46,318 bases of DNA from Anaeromicrobium sp. (GTDB taxonomy: Bacteria > Bacillota > Clostridia > Peptostreptococcales > Thermotaleaceae), in NCBI RefSeq assembly GCF_025210435.1, contig NZ_JAOART010000003.1, positions 1 through 46,318 of the forward strand. The letters run 5' to 3'. Shown here piece after piece: positions 25,007 through 35,751 of the stretch; the first letter of the stretch is position 1; every line of letters starts with the position of its first letter. The notes beneath the pieces are model-generated. The model saw nothing but the letters and a program-made list of their open reading frames with translations. It ran no database searches and had not been told where the DNA came from. The translations under genes and the position numbers were made by a program.

Positions 25007-25615
25007 ATGTTTTTAGAGGGAATCACATTAGGTGTAATAATAGGAAAGTTAAGAGGCGGAAGGCTATGGAGTATAGGACGGATTAAGATGAAAATGTGGC
25101 CATTAATAATAGTTGCCCTATTAATTCAGTTTTTGTCCATGTTTATAGGATCTTATAGTTGGAGTAGTCATATTGTTCCTTATGCATATATAGTATCCTT
25201 AGGTTTAATACTTGTATTTTTAATATTTAATTTTCATAAAAAATCCCTATGGATAATATTTGCAGGAATATTCCTTAATATGCTAGCTTTAATATTACAC
25301 AAAAATGCCATGCCCATAGCCATGGATTTAGTGAAAAATACAAACTATGGACAAAGTATTAGTGAAATTAATAATAACAATTTAATTAATTATATAAGTT
25401 TTGAAAAAATAGAAGGATTTAGTAAATATTTAGGACGATTTATTTTTATTAAGAGACCATATATATGTCCATCCATAATGAGTATAGGTGATATATTAGT
25501 ATCAATTGGAGTCTTGGTCTTTACACAAAGTCAAATGATGAATAATTATTATGGTAAGTATTCCTATTCAAGTAGAAGTAAAATGATAAATTTTAGATAT
25601 AGTGGGAATAAATAA
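25007..25615 (+). CDS. DUF5317 family membrane protein
   Basis: This 202-residue protein has about four to five hydrophobic segments (near residues 28-46, 58-78, 84-100 and 155-175). A GKLRGGRLWSIGRIKMKMWP region after the first short helix resembles the DUF5317 family found across Firmicutes. The function of this family is not known. The start is ATG 25,007 after GAGGTG; an in-frame GTG nine bases earlier is part of that site. It has its own terminator and lies between hpf and secA on its own. The 180 bases upstream are AT-rich with no convincing promoter. Confidence 0.7.
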   Translation: MFLEGITLGVIIGKLRGGRLWSIGRIKMKMWPLIIVALLIQFLSMFIGSYSWSSHIVPYAYIVSLGLILVFLIFNFHKKSLWIIFAGIFLNMLALILHKNAMPIAMDLVKNTNYGQSISEINNNNLINYISFEKIEGFSKYLGRFIFIKRPYICPSIMSIGDILVSIGVLVFTQSQMMNNYYGKYSYSSRSKMINFRYSGNK

Positions 25616-25616
25616 A

Positions 25617-25644
25617 GGAAGAACTAAAGTTCTTCCCTTTTTTT
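25617..25644 (+). terminator. Terminator after the DUF5317 gene
   Basis: GGAAGAAC at 25,617-25,624 and GTTCTTCC at 25,629-25,636 form a perfect eight-pair stem with a TAAA loop, followed by CTTTTTTT. Confidence 0.88.
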
Positions 25645-25730
25645 AAGTTGATAAATCTATATATGTATTCTAATTAATAATTATATATGTTAAAATTAAG
25701 TTTAAAGCAAGAATTGAGAGGATGATACAA

Positions 25731-28421
25731 ATGGGTTTTTTTGATAAGATATTAGGACGATTTAATGATAGGGAAGTTAAAAAATTATATAAAACTGTGG
25801 ATAAGATAGAGGCATTAGAACCTCAGATACAAAAACTTTCAGATGAAGAATTGAGAAATAAAACAAGTGAATTTAAAGAGAGACTAAATAAGGGAGAAAC
25901 TCTAGAGGATATATTACCAGAGGCCTTTGCCGTAGTAAGGGAAGGGGCTGTAAGGTCCTTAGGTATGCGTCATTATAGGGTTCAATTACTTGGAGGTATA
26001 GCCATACATCAAGGGCGTATAGCTGAAATGAAAACGGGTGAAGGTAAGACCCTAGTGGCTACAGCACCTGTATATTTAAATGCCCTAACAGGGAAAGGAG
26101 TCCATGTAGTTACAGTAAATGATTACTTAGCTAAGCGTGACATGCAGTGGATGAGCAAGGTATATGGTTTTTTAGGTCTAAGCGTAGATTGTATAGTCCA
26201 TGGAATGGATAATGAACAGAGGCGTGATGCATACAATGCAGATATAACTTATGGTACAAATAATGAATTTGGTTTTGATTATTTAAGGGACAACATGGTC
26301 ACTTATAAAAGTGAAATGGTTCAAAGGGAACTTAACTTTGCCATAGTAGATGAGGTGGACTCCATCCTTGTGGATGAGGCTAGAACTCCCCTTATCATAT
26401 CAGGTGCTGGAGAAAAATCTACAAAGATGTATTTAGATGCAGATAGGTTTGTTAGAACATTAAAGAAGGAGTTAGATTACACTGTAGATGAAAAGGAAGG
26501 TACTGTAGTATTAACAGATGATGAAGAAGAGGGAAAATCAGGTGTAAAGAAGGCTGAAGAGCATTTTAGAATAGACAATTTAGCAGATCCTGAACATATT
26601 CAATTATCCCATCATATTAATCAAGCCCTAAAGGCTCATTCTACCATGGAGAAGGATAAGGACTATGTAATAAAGGATGGAGAAGTAGTAATTGTAGATG
26701 AGTTTACAGGAAGACTTATGTTTGGTAGAAGATTTAGTGAAGGTCTTCACCAAGCCATAGAAGCAAAGGAAGGTATGAAGGTACAAAGGGAATCTAAGAC
26801 CTTAGCCACTGTAACATTACAAAACTACTTTAGAATGTATAATAAATTATCTGGTATGACAGGTACTGCTAAGACGGAAGAAGAAGAATTTAAACATATA
26901 TACAATATGGATGTTGTAGTTGTACCTACAAATAAACCTATAGCCCGTGAAGATTTATCGGATATTATATATAAGTCTAAAATGGCTAAATTAAATGCTG
27001 TAATAAATACAATAGAGGAAAGACATAAAATTGGTCAGCCCGTATTAGTGGGTACCATATCCATATCAGACTCTGAGCTAATAAGTAAACTACTTAAAAA
27101 GCGTGGAATAAAACATGAAGTATTAAATGCTAAACAACATGAGAGGGAAGCTGAAATAGTGGCTCAAGCAGGTCATTTTGGATCAGTAACTATAGCTACT
27201 AATATGGCTGGTCGTGGAACGGATATTAAACTAGGTGGAAATCCAGAGTTTATGGCTAAAAATGAAATGGAGAAGAAGGGATACTCAGATTACCTAATAT
27301 CCATGAGCACTAGTTTTGCTCCAACTGAGGATAAGGCCATTATAGAGGCTCGTGAAACTTACAATAAGTTACACGATAAATATAAAGAGCATACGGATAA
27401 GGAATATGAAAAGGTATTTAATGCAGGTGGTCTTTATATAATAGGTACAGAAAGACACGAATCACGAAGAATAGACAATCAGCTAAGGGGTCGTTCTGGA
27501 CGTCAAGGAGACCCGGGGGCTTCGCAATTTTATATATCATTGGAAGATGATTTAATGAGATTATTTGGAAGTGACAGAATTCAAGGTGTAGTAGAAAAGT
27601 TAGGAATGGAAGAGGACGAACCATTAGAGGCTAGAATTCTTAGCAAATCCATAGAAGGTGCTCAAAAGAGAGTCGAAGGAAGAAACTTTAGTATTCGTAA
27701 ACATGTACTACAATATGATGATGTAATGAATAAACAAAGGGATGTAATATATAAAGAAAGAAAACGTGTATTAGAAGGTCATGACTTGAGAGATGAAATA
27801 ATGAACATGTTAAAAGCCCTAGTGGAGAGTGCTGTTAATTCCTATACTGCTGGAGAACAATATCCAGAACAATGGAATTTAAAAGGCCTTAAAGAAAACT
27901 TAAGGACCATATTCTTATCAAAGGACAGCTTAGAGTTTAATAATGTGGAGAATTTAACTATAGAAAGTCTCAACAATGAAATAATAGAAATTGGTAAAAA
28001 GTTATATGAAGAGAAGGAAAATGAGGTTGGCCCTGAGCGAATGAGAGAACTTGAGCGAATGGTAATGCTTAGGGTAGTAGATACTAGATGGATGGACCAT
28101 ATAGATGCTATGGATCAGCTAAGACAAGGTATAGGCCTTAGAGCTTATGGTCAAGAGGACCCAGTTCGTGCTTACCAAAATGAAGGATTTGATATGTTTG
28201 AAGAAATGATTGGATCTATTCAAGAGGAAACTTTAAAGTATCTATTTAATGTAACTACAGAGACTGATACACAAAGAAAGCAAGTGGCCATAATCAGTGG
28301 AACTAACAGTTCAAATTCCAACACTACAGGAACCATAAGAAAGGGCCAAAGAACAGGTAGAAATGAACTTTGTCCATGTGGAAGTGGTAAGAAATATAAG
28401 AGATGCTGTGGTAGTAAATAA
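25731..28421 (+). CDS. secA: Preprotein translocase ATPase SecA
   Basis: This 896-residue SecA drives protein export through SecYEG. Walker A is MKTGEGKT, the DEAD region is [14 protein letters not shown], and [14 protein letters not shown] and [10 protein letters not shown] are further helicase motifs. The C-terminal zinc-binding tail [14 protein letters not shown] is intact and is where SecB or ribosomes attach. The length is normal. The start is ATG 25,731, nine bases after GAGAGG; an upstream ATG overlaps that site. The position after hpf and before prfB is a widely conserved order in Firmicutes. A perfect palindrome lies just beyond the stop. Confidence 0.97.
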   Translation: MGFFDKILGRFNDREVKKLYKTVDKIEALEPQIQKLSDEELRNKTSEFKERLNKGETLEDILPEAFAVVREGAVRSLGMRHYRVQLLGGIAIHQGRIAEMKTGEGKTLVATAPVYLNALTGKGVHVVTVNDYLAKRDMQWMSKVYGFLGLSVDCIVHGMDNEQRRDAYNADITYGTNNEFGFDYLRDNMVTYKSEMVQRELNFAIVDEVDSILVDEARTPLIISGAGEKSTKMYLDADRFVRTLKKELDYTVDEKEGTVVLTDDEEEGKSGVKKAEEHFRIDNLADPEHIQLSHHINQALKAHSTMEKDKDYVIKDGEVVIVDEFTGRLMFGRRFSEGLHQAIEAKEGMKVQRESKTLATVTLQNYFRMYNKLSGMTGTAKTEEEEFKHIYNMDVVVVPTNKPIAREDLSDIIYKSKMAKLNAVINTIEERHKIGQPVLVGTISISDSELISKLLKKRGIKHEVLNAKQHEREAEIVAQAGHFGSVTIATNMAGRGTDIKLGGNPEFMAKNEMEKKGYSDYLISMSTSFAPTEDKAIIEARETYNKLHDKYKEHTDKEYEKVFNAGGLYIIGTERHESRRIDNQLRGRSGRQGDPGASQFYISLEDDLMRLFGSDRIQGVVEKLGMEEDEPLEARILSKSIEGAQKRVEGRNFSIRKHVLQYDDVMNKQRDVIYKERKRVLEGHDLRDEIMNMLKALVESAVNSYTAGEQYPEQWNLKGLKENLRTIFLSKDSLEFNNVENLTIESLNNEIIEIGKKLYEEKENEVGPERMRELERMVMLRVVDTRWMDHIDAMDQLRQGIGLRAYGQEDPVRAYQNEGFDMFEEMIGSIQEETLKYLFNVTTETDTQRKQVAIISGTNSSNSNTTGTIRKGQRTGRNELCPCGSGKKYKRCCGSK

Positions 28422-28431
28422 TTTTATTAAA

Positions 28432-28466
28432 TATTTAACGCTAAACGATTTGTTTAGCGTTAAATA
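28432..28466 (+). repeat. Perfect 15-bp inverted repeat between secA and prfB
   Basis: The arm at 28,432-28,446 (TATTTAACGCTAAAC) is exactly complementary to 28,452-28,466 across a GATTT loop. No U-tract follows, so it may be a weak terminator, an RNA processing or stability hairpin, or an operator. Confidence 0.6.
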
Positions 28467-28492
28467 CGTGTGTAGAAAAAGGATGGTGAAAT

Positions 28493-29603
28493 ATGTTAAA
28501 CATTCAAGAATATAATCAAAAGCTAAGAAATATGGATGGAAAAATAAAAAATCTTGGGGTGTCTCTTTGACACGGAGAGATTAGAAAATGAGTTAGAAGA
28601 ATTAGAGAAAAAGACTATACAAGGGGATTTTTGGAATGATTCTAATAGGGCTCAATTAATACTTCAAAAAATTAAGGTATTAAAGGATAAAATAGATACA
28701 TTTAATAATTTAAAAGAAAAGCATGAAGAAATAGAGATTTTATTAGAAATGGCCCAGGAAGAAAATGATGAATCATTAGAAATGGATATAAAGTCGGAAT
28801 TAAAGGATTTAAATGAAAATATAGAAAAGCTTAGAATAGAAACCCTTTTATCGGGAGAATATGATAAAAATAATGCCATACTATCTATCCATGCAGGGGC
28901 AGGGGGATTAGATGCTCAAGACTGGGCAGAAATGTTACTTAGAATGTATTTAAGATGGTGTGATAAAAGGGCATTTAAAGTAAAGACCCTAGATATAATA
29001 AGGGACACAGAAGCTGGAATCAAAAGTGTTACCCTTCTTATAAAGGGAGAGAATGTATATGGATATTTAAAAGGGGAAAAGGGTGTACATAGACTAGTTA
29101 GAATTTCACCCTTTGATTCTTCTGGAAAGAGGCATACTTCCTTTGCATCTATAGACATAATGCCAGAAATAGATGATAATGTGAATGTGAATATTAATCC
29201 TATAGATTTGAAGATAGACACCTATAGGGCAGGAGGAGCTGGAGGACAGCATGTTAATACAACAGATTCAGCAGTACGTATAACCCATATTCCTACAGGG
29301 GTAGTAGTACAATGCCAAAATGAAAGGTCTCAGCATATGAATAAGGATGTGGCCATGAAAATGCTAATGTCAAAACTTATTGAATTAAAGGAAGCTGAGA
29401 ACAAAGAGAAGATAGAAGATATAAAGGGTGATTATAGTCAGATTGCCTGGGGAAGCCAGATAAGGTCATATGTATTTAATCCATATAATCTAGTTAAGGA
29501 CCACAGAACTAATGCTGAAATAGGAAATGTAGGTTCTGTTATGGATGGAAATATAGATTTTTATATAAATGAATATCTAAAATGGAAAAAGGGTCAAAAA
29601 TAG
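28493..29603 (+). CDS. prfB: Peptide chain release factor 2 with +1 programmed frameshift
   Basis: RF2 releases polypeptides at UGA and UAA. Translation starts at ATG 28,493 and reads 25 codons to CTT TGA (28,565-28,570). The in-frame UGA and the C following it cause a +1 slip, giving 369 residues in all. A GGGGTG sequence lies a few bases upstream of the slip site as the stimulatory anti-SD contact. The RF2 specificity tripeptide SPF is present in RISPFDSSG, and the catalytic GGQ is in RAGGAGGQHVNTTDS. The frameshift makes RF2 level self-regulating. It follows secA with a palindrome between and is followed by tex after 11 bases. Confidence 0.95.
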
Positions 29604-29614
29604 GGGGGATACTA

Positions 29615-31765
29615 ATGATAATAGATGTTTTATCAAGGGAATTTAATATAAGCACTAAGCAAATAGAAAGTACTATAAATTTAATAGATGAAGGGTGTAC
29701 AGTTCCATTTATAGCTAGATATAGGAAAGAAGTAACAGGGGGACTTAGTGATGTAATACTTCGTGAGCTTAACGATAGGTTAACCTATCTTAGGAATTTA
29801 GAAAAAAGAAAAGAAGAAGTAATAAGAATCATAGAAGAACAAGGAAAGCTCACAGAAGAATTAAGGGATAAAATATTAAGGGCTAAAGTACTTCAAAAGG
29901 TGGAAGATTTATATAGACCCTATCAACAAAAGAGAAGAACTCGCGCTACCATAGCAAAGGAAAAGGGATTAGAACCCTTTGCCTTAGATATACTAAAGGG
30001 AATCATAGATGATTTAGAAAATGAATCTAAAAAATATATAGATGAAGAGAAGGAAGTAAATACAATTGAGGATGCCATAAAGGGTGCCATGGATATAATA
30101 GCAGAAATCATATCTGATAATGCAACTTATAGGGAAAAAATAAGGAACCTAAATGTAGAAAAGGGTAGTATACAATCAACAGGATTAGAAACGGAAGAAG
30201 AGAATGTATACGACATGTATAAAGAATATGTGGAAAAAGTAAAGACTATTCCAAATCATAGGATACTTGCCGTAAATAGGGGAGAAAAGGAAAAGGCCCT
30301 AAAGGTAAAAGTAATCAGTCCTGATGAAGAAATAATAGAATTATTAGAAAAAAGTATTATAAATAATGAAAATAAAAAACATAAAAATATATTAAAGGAA
30401 GTAATAACAGATGCATATAAAAGACTCATTTCCCCATCCATAGAAAGGGAAATTAGAAATATGCTTACAGAAAGGGCAGAGGATGAAGCCATAAAGGTAT
30501 TTGCTAAGAATACTAAACCCCTTTTGATGGTTCCACCAGTAAAAAATGTTAAAGTATTGGCCATAGATCCAAGTTATAGAACAGGATGTAAAATATCAGT
30601 ATTAGATGATACGGGTAAATTATTAGAGTATACAACTATCTATCCTAATGCACCTCAAAATGAAGTGGAAAAATCTAAAGAAATATTAAAAGAATTAATA
30701 GATAAACATGATATAGATATTATTCCTATAGGTAATGGTACCGCATCCCGTGAAACGGAAATGCTAGTAGCCGAACTTTTATCGGAGATAGATAAAACCG
30801 TATATTACACCATAGTAAGTGAAGCAGGAGCTTCTGTATATTCTGCATCTAAGCTTGCAGCAGAAGAATATCCAGATATTAATGTATCCATACGTGGAGC
30901 CATATCCATAGGACGAAGACTTCAAGACCCCCTAGCTGAATTAGTAAAAATAGATCCAAAGAGTATAGGTGTTGGTCAATATCAACATGATTTAAATCAA
31001 AGTAAGTTAGGAGATGCTTTAACGGGAGTAGTAGAAGATTGTGTAAACACAGTGGGTGTAGATTTAAACATAGCAACTCCAGCACTCCTTGAATATGTAT
31101 CTGGTATAAGCAAATCTATAGCTAAAAATATAGTTGCCTATAGGGAGGAAAATGGAAAATTCAAAGATAGGAAAGAAATAAAGAAGGTTAAGAGACTTGG
31201 AGATAAGGCATTCCAGCAATGTGCAGGTTTCTTAAGGATTTCAGATGGGAAAAACCCACTAGATAACACGGCAGTTCATCCCGAGTCTTATAAGGTAGTA
31301 TTAAAATTACTTAGTGATCTATCCTATACAAATGAAGAAATAAAAAATGGTAAAATGGTAGATATGGAAGAGCGAATAAAAGAAAAATATGGTGACACTA
31401 AGACCATGGCAGGGGAACTAGAAATAGGAGTTCCTACCCTATTAGATATAATAGGCGAATTAAAGAAGCCAGGCCGTGATATAAGAGAAGAAATGCCAAA
31501 GCCTGTATTTAGAAGTGACGTTCTTAAGATGGAAGATCTAAAGGTTGATATGGAGCTTACAGGTACGGTAAGAAATGTGGTGGATTTTGGTGCCTTTGTG
31601 GATATTGGAGTAAAGCAGGATGGTTTAGTTCATATATCCCAATTAAGTGACAAATTTGTAAAAAATCCTATGGATGTGGTAGCTGTAGGAGATGGAGTTA
31701 AGGTAAAGATTATAGATATAGATTTGAAAAAGGGAAGAATTAGTTTGACCATGAAGGGCTTATAA
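29615..31765 (+). CDS. tex: Tex family RNA-binding transcription accessory protein
   Basis: This 716-residue Tex protein has the N-terminal helical domain, a YqgF/RNase H-like core (LAIDPSYRTGCKISVLDDTG near residue 330), tandem helix-hairpin-helix motifs and a C-terminal S1 domain (GTVRNVVDFGAFVDIGVKQD, then GLVHISQLSDKFV). Tex binds nucleic acids and affects transcription and stress or toxin gene expression in several bacteria. ATG 29,615 is chosen, about six bases after a run of six Gs, and gives the usual MIIDVLSREF-like start. The ORF could be extended upstream into prfB but without an RBS. It is closed by a 30-base palindrome. Confidence 0.93.
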   Translation: MIIDVLSREFNISTKQIESTINLIDEGCTVPFIARYRKEVTGGLSDVILRELNDRLTYLRNLEKRKEEVIRIIEEQGKLTEELRDKILRAKVLQKVEDLYRPYQQKRRTRATIAKEKGLEPFALDILKGIIDDLENESKKYIDEEKEVNTIEDAIKGAMDIIAEIISDNATYREKIRNLNVEKGSIQSTGLETEEENVYDMYKEYVEKVKTIPNHRILAVNRGEKEKALKVKVISPDEEIIELLEKSIINNENKKHKNILKEVITDAYKRLISPSIEREIRNMLTERAEDEAIKVFAKNTKPLLMVPPVKNVKVLAIDPSYRTGCKISVLDDTGKLLEYTTIYPNAPQNEVEKSKEILKELIDKHDIDIIPIGNGTASRETEMLVAELLSEIDKTVYYTIVSEAGASVYSASKLAAEEYPDINVSIRGAISIGRRLQDPLAELVKIDPKSIGVGQYQHDLNQSKLGDALTGVVEDCVNTVGVDLNIATPALLEYVSGISKSIAKNIVAYREENGKFKDRKEIKKVKRLGDKAFQQCAGFLRISDGKNPLDNTAVHPESYKVVLKLLSDLSYTNEEIKNGKMVDMEERIKEKYGDTKTMAGELEIGVPTLLDIIGELKKPGRDIREEMPKPVFRSDVLKMEDLKVDMELTGTVRNVVDFGAFVDIGVKQDGLVHISQLSDKFVKNPMDVVAVGDGVKVKIIDIDLKKGRISLTMKGL

Positions 31766-31771
31766 TGGGTA

Positions 31772-31801
31772 AAATGATTCAAGTATATACTTGAATCATT
31801 T
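31772..31801 (+). terminator. Palindromic terminator after tex
   Basis: AAATGATTCAAGT and its perfect complement form a 30-base palindrome centred at 31,786/31,787, followed by CCTTATTTTCTT. Confidence 0.65.
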
Positions 31802-31906
31802 CCTTATTTTCTTAAAAACTCTTAAAAATAAGAATATTACCTATATTTGGATAAAAAAATATTGTATAATATATGAAAGCGTAATGAAAAGGAGATGGAT
31901 AAGAAT

Positions 31907-33163
31907 ATGAGAAAAGTATCAATACTATCATTAATACTAGTTGTGATTCTTTCTTTTACAGGATGTAGTAAATATGAAAATAGACTATATAGTGCTTTAG
32001 AAAAATCACAAAAAATAAACTCTATGGAAAGTGATACAACAATTACTTTTAACCTAGACGTGGAAGATGCAGATGAAAGAGATAGAGCCCAAATAGAGGA
32101 AACTAAAAGGGCTATAAATGATTCTAAATTTTCCATACATAACAAGGTTAAGCAAAATGATGAAAAAACTATAGTAAACGCTCAGATGGATTTGGATATG
32201 AACGTGGCTGGTACAGGTGTTAATACTACCATATGGGTAAAATCTGATACAAGTAAAAAGGTGCCCCTATTATCAGAGGTCATAAAAATACCAACTGTAG
32301 TTAGTGGATTTCTTCCTCCTGAACAACAGGGGAAAGAATATTTAGTATATGACTTTAATAATATGATGGACACAAATGCTAAAAGTACTATGGATATGGG
32401 AAAGTTAACTAGTGCTAGCAAGGAAATGCAATCGAAATTAAGAAACTTTGCAAGAAAGTACGTTACTAAATTTAATCCAGGATTTAAAATGGTAGATTAC
32501 AAGGGTAAGGAAAAGATAGATGGAAGAGAATTAGCTAAATATGAGCTTAAGTTAGAAGATAGGGAACTAAAAAAGCTTGTAAGATATATGGCTAATGATT
32601 TCTTAGAAAATGAAGAAGTTCTAGGTTTCATAAAGGATTATGCAAATATTATGATAGATGCATCCCAAGTATCTAAACTTGAAGGTGAAGATACAAAGGC
32701 AGACATTAATAGGGACATGGAAGAATTTAAAAATAATATTCCAGAGTTAAAAGAAAAAATAAATAAATTTTTAGATGTATATGATGACGTTCAATTATTA
32801 GGAAATAGGGGAATTCTTATAGAATACAAGATAAATGAAGAAGGATTTATTGTAAGTGAAAATGGAACTATAGATTTAAATATTGATTTAGAGAAGATAG
32901 AAAAGGCTAATAGACAATTAAAAGAATATGATGAAAATGAAGAAGCTATGGTAAGACCTGACAAAAAAGGAGTAATCAAATTAACAATTAACTACAATAG
33001 TGAAATATATAATATTAATAAGGATATGGATATTAGTATGCCTAACTTAACAATAGAAAACACTATGTATATGAGTGATTTGATGAAACCAAGGGTATAT
33101 GAAGAACCTATTGAGATAAAAGAGGAAGTTGTTATTCAAGAACCTGTAGTTGTAGAGGAATAA
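31907..33163 (+). CDS. Putative lipoprotein, function unknown
   Basis: This 418-residue protein has a signal peptide (KVSILSLILVVILSFTGC) with a lipobox ending in Cys20, so it is probably anchored on the outer face of the membrane. The body is charged and mixed alpha/beta with no recognised domain (YLVYDFNNMMDTN, KFNPGFKMVDYKGKEKIDG and YKINEEGFIVSENGTIDLN are readable stretches). The end is an acidic Val/Glu-rich tail (EEPIEIKEEVVIQEPVVVEE). The shape recalls substrate-free lipoproteins of the LppX/LolA-like type, but that is a guess. The ATG at 31,907 is used; an ATG 12 bases upstream abuts AAGGAG. The last 33 bases reappear at 38,727. Confidence 0.75.
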   Translation: MRKVSILSLILVVILSFTGCSKYENRLYSALEKSQKINSMESDTTITFNLDVEDADERDRAQIEETKRAINDSKFSIHNKVKQNDEKTIVNAQMDLDMNVAGTGVNTTIWVKSDTSKKVPLLSEVIKIPTVVSGFLPPEQQGKEYLVYDFNNMMDTNAKSTMDMGKLTSASKEMQSKLRNFARKYVTKFNPGFKMVDYKGKEKIDGRELAKYELKLEDRELKKLVRYMANDFLENEEVLGFIKDYANIMIDASQVSKLEGEDTKADINRDMEEFKNNIPELKEKINKFLDVYDDVQLLGNRGILIEYKINEEGFIVSENGTIDLNIDLEKIEKANRQLKEYDENEEAMVRPDKKGVIKLTINYNSEIYNINKDMDISMPNLTIENTMYMSDLMKPRVYEEPIEIKEEVVIQEPVVVEE

Positions 33164-33172
33164 ATATAAGGA
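33130..33172 (+). repeat. Left copy of a 43-bp direct repeat flanking the phosphonate operon
   Basis: The segment covers the last codons of the lipoprotein gene (VIQEPVVVEE and stop) and nine bases beyond. It matches 38,727-38,769 at 40 of 43 positions. The two copies bracket about 5.6 kb holding the phosphonate genes. Confidence 0.8.
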
Positions 33173-33211
33173 AGAACTTCTAGTTAGAATAGAACTAGGA
33201 GTTCTTTTTTT
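33172..33211 (+). terminator. Terminator after the lipoprotein gene
   Basis: AAGAACTTCTAGTT pairs with AACTAGGAGTTCTT (14 pairs, one T-G) across AGAATAG and is followed by seven Ts. The downstream 33,212-33,366 region is AT-rich and probably carries the promoter of the phosphonate operon, but no clear -35/-10 pair was found. Confidence 0.88.
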
Positions 33212-33366
33212 ATGTTATAAAAAATAAATATACATATTTTTATAGAAGAGATTATAACCATCCTCACTTGAATGTTTTACATGGTTTTAACATTTGTTTA
33301 ATCTTATTTTAACTAAAATAGATTAAACTTATTATGAAGTAAAAAAACTGAATGGAGGTAAAAACT

Positions 33367-34119
33367 TTGCTACAGTTAAAAAATATAAAAAAGCAGTTTC
33401 ATAAAAAAGTAGTATTAGAAAATATTACAATAGATATTCAAAAAGGAGAAATAGTTTCTTTATTAGGACCAAGTGGAAGTGGTAAAACCACATTATTAAA
33501 TATGATTTTAGGATTAACAAATATAGACAATGGAAAGTTGATTTATGATGGGGTGGATCTAACAAATGCTCCCATGAAGGAAAGAGGATTTAATATAGTA
33601 TTTCAAGATTATGCTTTGTTTCCAAATTTGAATGCTTATGAAAATATAGTATACGGGTTGAGAAATAATCCAAGCTTAGCTACGAAAGAAGAACTTGAAG
33701 GATTTATAGCCATCTTAGGTTTAAAACCACATCTTAAAAAGAAAATAAGTGAATTATCAGGAGGACAAAAACAAAGAGTTGCTTTAGCTCGAACATTGGT
33801 TACAAAACCAAGAATCCTTCTTTTAGATGAGCCATTTAGTGCCCTTGATGGGGTCATAAAGGAATCTATTAAGGAAAAAATAAAAGCTATTGCAAGGGAG
33901 TATGAACTAACTACCATTATTGTTACCCATGATCCAGAGGAAGCATTAACTCTATCAGATAAAGTCCTAATTATTAATGAAGGAAAGGTATCCCAGTTTG
34001 CTAAGCCACAAGAAATAATAAATGAACCTAAAAATAATTTTGTTGAAGATTTTATTATAAGTCAATTACACGCTAAGAGAGAAAATATATATAATCTTTT
34101 TGGTATGTGTTATGGGTAG
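33367..34119 (+). CDS. ABC transporter ATPase for 2-aminoethylphosphonate
   Basis: This 250-residue ATPase has Walker [11 protein letters not shown]-loop VFQDYALFP, signature [13 protein letters not shown] and Walker B ILLLDEP. It belongs to the spermidine/iron/phosphonate group. As first gene of an operon with a fused permease, a binding lipoprotein, PhnW and PhnX, its likely cargo is 2-aminoethylphosphonate. TTG 33,367 follows GGAGG by eight bases; an upstream ATG is inside the RBS. It overlaps the permease gene by eight bases, indicating coupled translation. Confidence 0.9.
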   Translation: MLQLKNIKKQFHKKVVLENITIDIQKGEIVSLLGPSGSGKTTLLNMILGLTNIDNGKLIYDGVDLTNAPMKERGFNIVFQDYALFPNLNAYENIVYGLRNNPSLATKEELEGFIAILGLKPHLKKKISELSGGQKQRVALARTLVTKPRILLLDEPFSALDGVIKESIKEKIKAIAREYELTTIIVTHDPEEALTLSDKVLIINEGKVSQFAKPQEIINEPKNNFVEDFIISQLHAKRENIYNLFGMCYG

Positions 34120-35728
34120 AGTTAAGGGCGAGATTAAATTATGTTTTTTTATTATTTCTTTCATGTTTATAGGCTTTTTAATTACGCCCCTCATTATTCT
34201 ATTTTTAAAATCATTGCAAACTGGGGATGGAATAGGAATTTCAAATTATATAGTCGCCATAGTTGATAAAGAGTTAGTCCAGGCAATATTAAATAGTATT
34301 AAGGTGTCTACAGCCACGGCTGTTATAACAACTTGTTTAGCTTTTATACTTGCTTATACGATAAATTATACAAATTTGAATAAACACATAAAGGCAATTA
34401 TAAGAGTTGGAATCCTAATGCCCATGCTTTTACCTACAATAACTTATGGATTTGCCATTATATACTCTCTAGGGAAACAGGGAATTATAGTGAGGTTTTT
34501 AGGAAAAGAACTATTTCAAATATATGGATTTACAGGATTGTTGATTGGGTATGTTATATACACATTACCAATGGCATTTATTTTGATAAATAATTCCTTT
34601 AAATATATAGATAAAAAGTTTGTTATTGTTTCAAAGCTAATGGGAGATAAGGGATTTACTACTTTTAAAAATACAGTATTACATCCTTTAGTGGGAACCA
34701 TAGGAGGAGCCTTTGCAATATCATTTATAGCAAGTTTTACAGACTATGGAATACCAGCATCTATTGGGGGAGCTTATAGTGTAGTTTCTACTCAACTATA
34801 TCAAGTTATGCTAGGTTCTATACCTGATTTTAATAATGGGGCTGTAATTGCAGTTTTTATGTTAATACCAGCAGTCTTTGGTGTGTTATTACTAAATTAT
34901 TTAGAAAAGTTTAACTATCATTTTGACAAAGTTACAGATATTCAATTACCTAAAAATAGAATTGAAGATATTTGTTTTGGAACCATATCATTAGGGATGG
35001 TAGTAGGAATACTTTTAATATTTATGATTATGTTTATAGTGCCATTTGTTGAAAGTTATCCTTATAATATGAGTCCAACTTTTGAAAACTTCATTAGGGT
35101 GCTTACAGCTAATAATCTTTCAAGGGTATATAAGAACTCAGTTATAATAGGAATGTGTTCGGCTTTAATAGGAACTGTAGTAGCATATATATGTGCAATT
35201 GTTAATGTGAGGACACAAATTAATAAAAAAGTAAAGCTATCAATTGATGGTATATCTATGATAACAAATACTGTTCCAGGGATGGTGTTGGGTATAGCCT
35301 ACCTACTGTGTTTTAATAATAGTAACTTAAAAGGAACATTTATAATAATCATAGCATGTAATATTGTCCATTTTTTTACTACCCCCTACCTTATGGCAAA
35401 AAATTCTCTATCTAAAATGAATCCATCCTTTGAAACTACAGGGGAGCTTATGGGAGATAGCTGGGTTAAAACAGTATTTAGAGTGATTTTACCAAACTCT
35501 GCATCTACTGTGGTAGACATGTTTAGTTATTACTTTATTCAATCTATGGTTACGATTAGTGCAGTTATATTTCTTGTTAGTGCACGAACCTCATTAGTAA
35601 CCAGTAAGATTAAACAATTACAGCATTATGCAAAGTTTAGTGATATTTTTACATTATCCTTACTAATATTTTTAACAAATATTGTTGTTAAGGTATCCTG
35701 TGATTATATACAAAAGAAATATAAATAA
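34112..35728 (+). CDS. Fused double-domain ABC permease for 2-aminoethylphosphonate
   Basis: This 538-residue membrane protein is two MetI-type permease halves joined, about twelve transmembrane helices in total. Each half carries an EAA-like loop: [20 protein letters not shown] near residue 170 and [20 protein letters not shown] near 450. Fused permeases of this FbpB-like type are common for iron and for aminoethylphosphonate systems. The start is taken as ATG 34,112, overlapping the ATPase gene. No separate RBS stands out, in agreement with coupling. The gene for the binding lipoprotein follows after 23 bases. Confidence 0.87.
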   Translation: MGRVKGEIKLCFFIISFMFIGFLITPLIILFLKSLQTGDGIGISNYIVAIVDKELVQAILNSIKVSTATAVITTCLAFILAYTINYTNLNKHIKAIIRVGILMPMLLPTITYGFAIIYSLGKQGIIVRFLGKELFQIYGFTGLLIGYVIYTLPMAFILINNSFKYIDKKFVIVSKLMGDKGFTTFKNTVLHPLVGTIGGAFAISFIASFTDYGIPASIGGAYSVVSTQLYQVMLGSIPDFNNGAVIAVFMLIPAVFGVLLLNYLEKFNYHFDKVTDIQLPKNRIEDICFGTISLGMVVGILLIFMIMFIVPFVESYPYNMSPTFENFIRVLTANNLSRVYKNSVIIGMCSALIGTVVAYICAIVNVRTQINKKVKLSIDGISMITNTVPGMVLGIAYLLCFNNSNLKGTFIIIIACNIVHFFTTPYLMAKNSLSKMNPSFETTGELMGDSWVKTVFRVILPNSASTVVDMFSYYFIQSMVTISAVIFLVSARTSLVTSKIKQLQHYAKFSDIFTLSLLIFLTNIVVKVSCDYIQKKYK

Positions 35729-35751
35729 AAAATAAAATTAAGGAGAGTTGG

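Noticed and set aside
28568-28570. The TGA in prfB as a disabling mutation
   Set aside because: CTT TGA C with an upstream G-rich site is the known RF2 frameshift signal, so the gene is intact.
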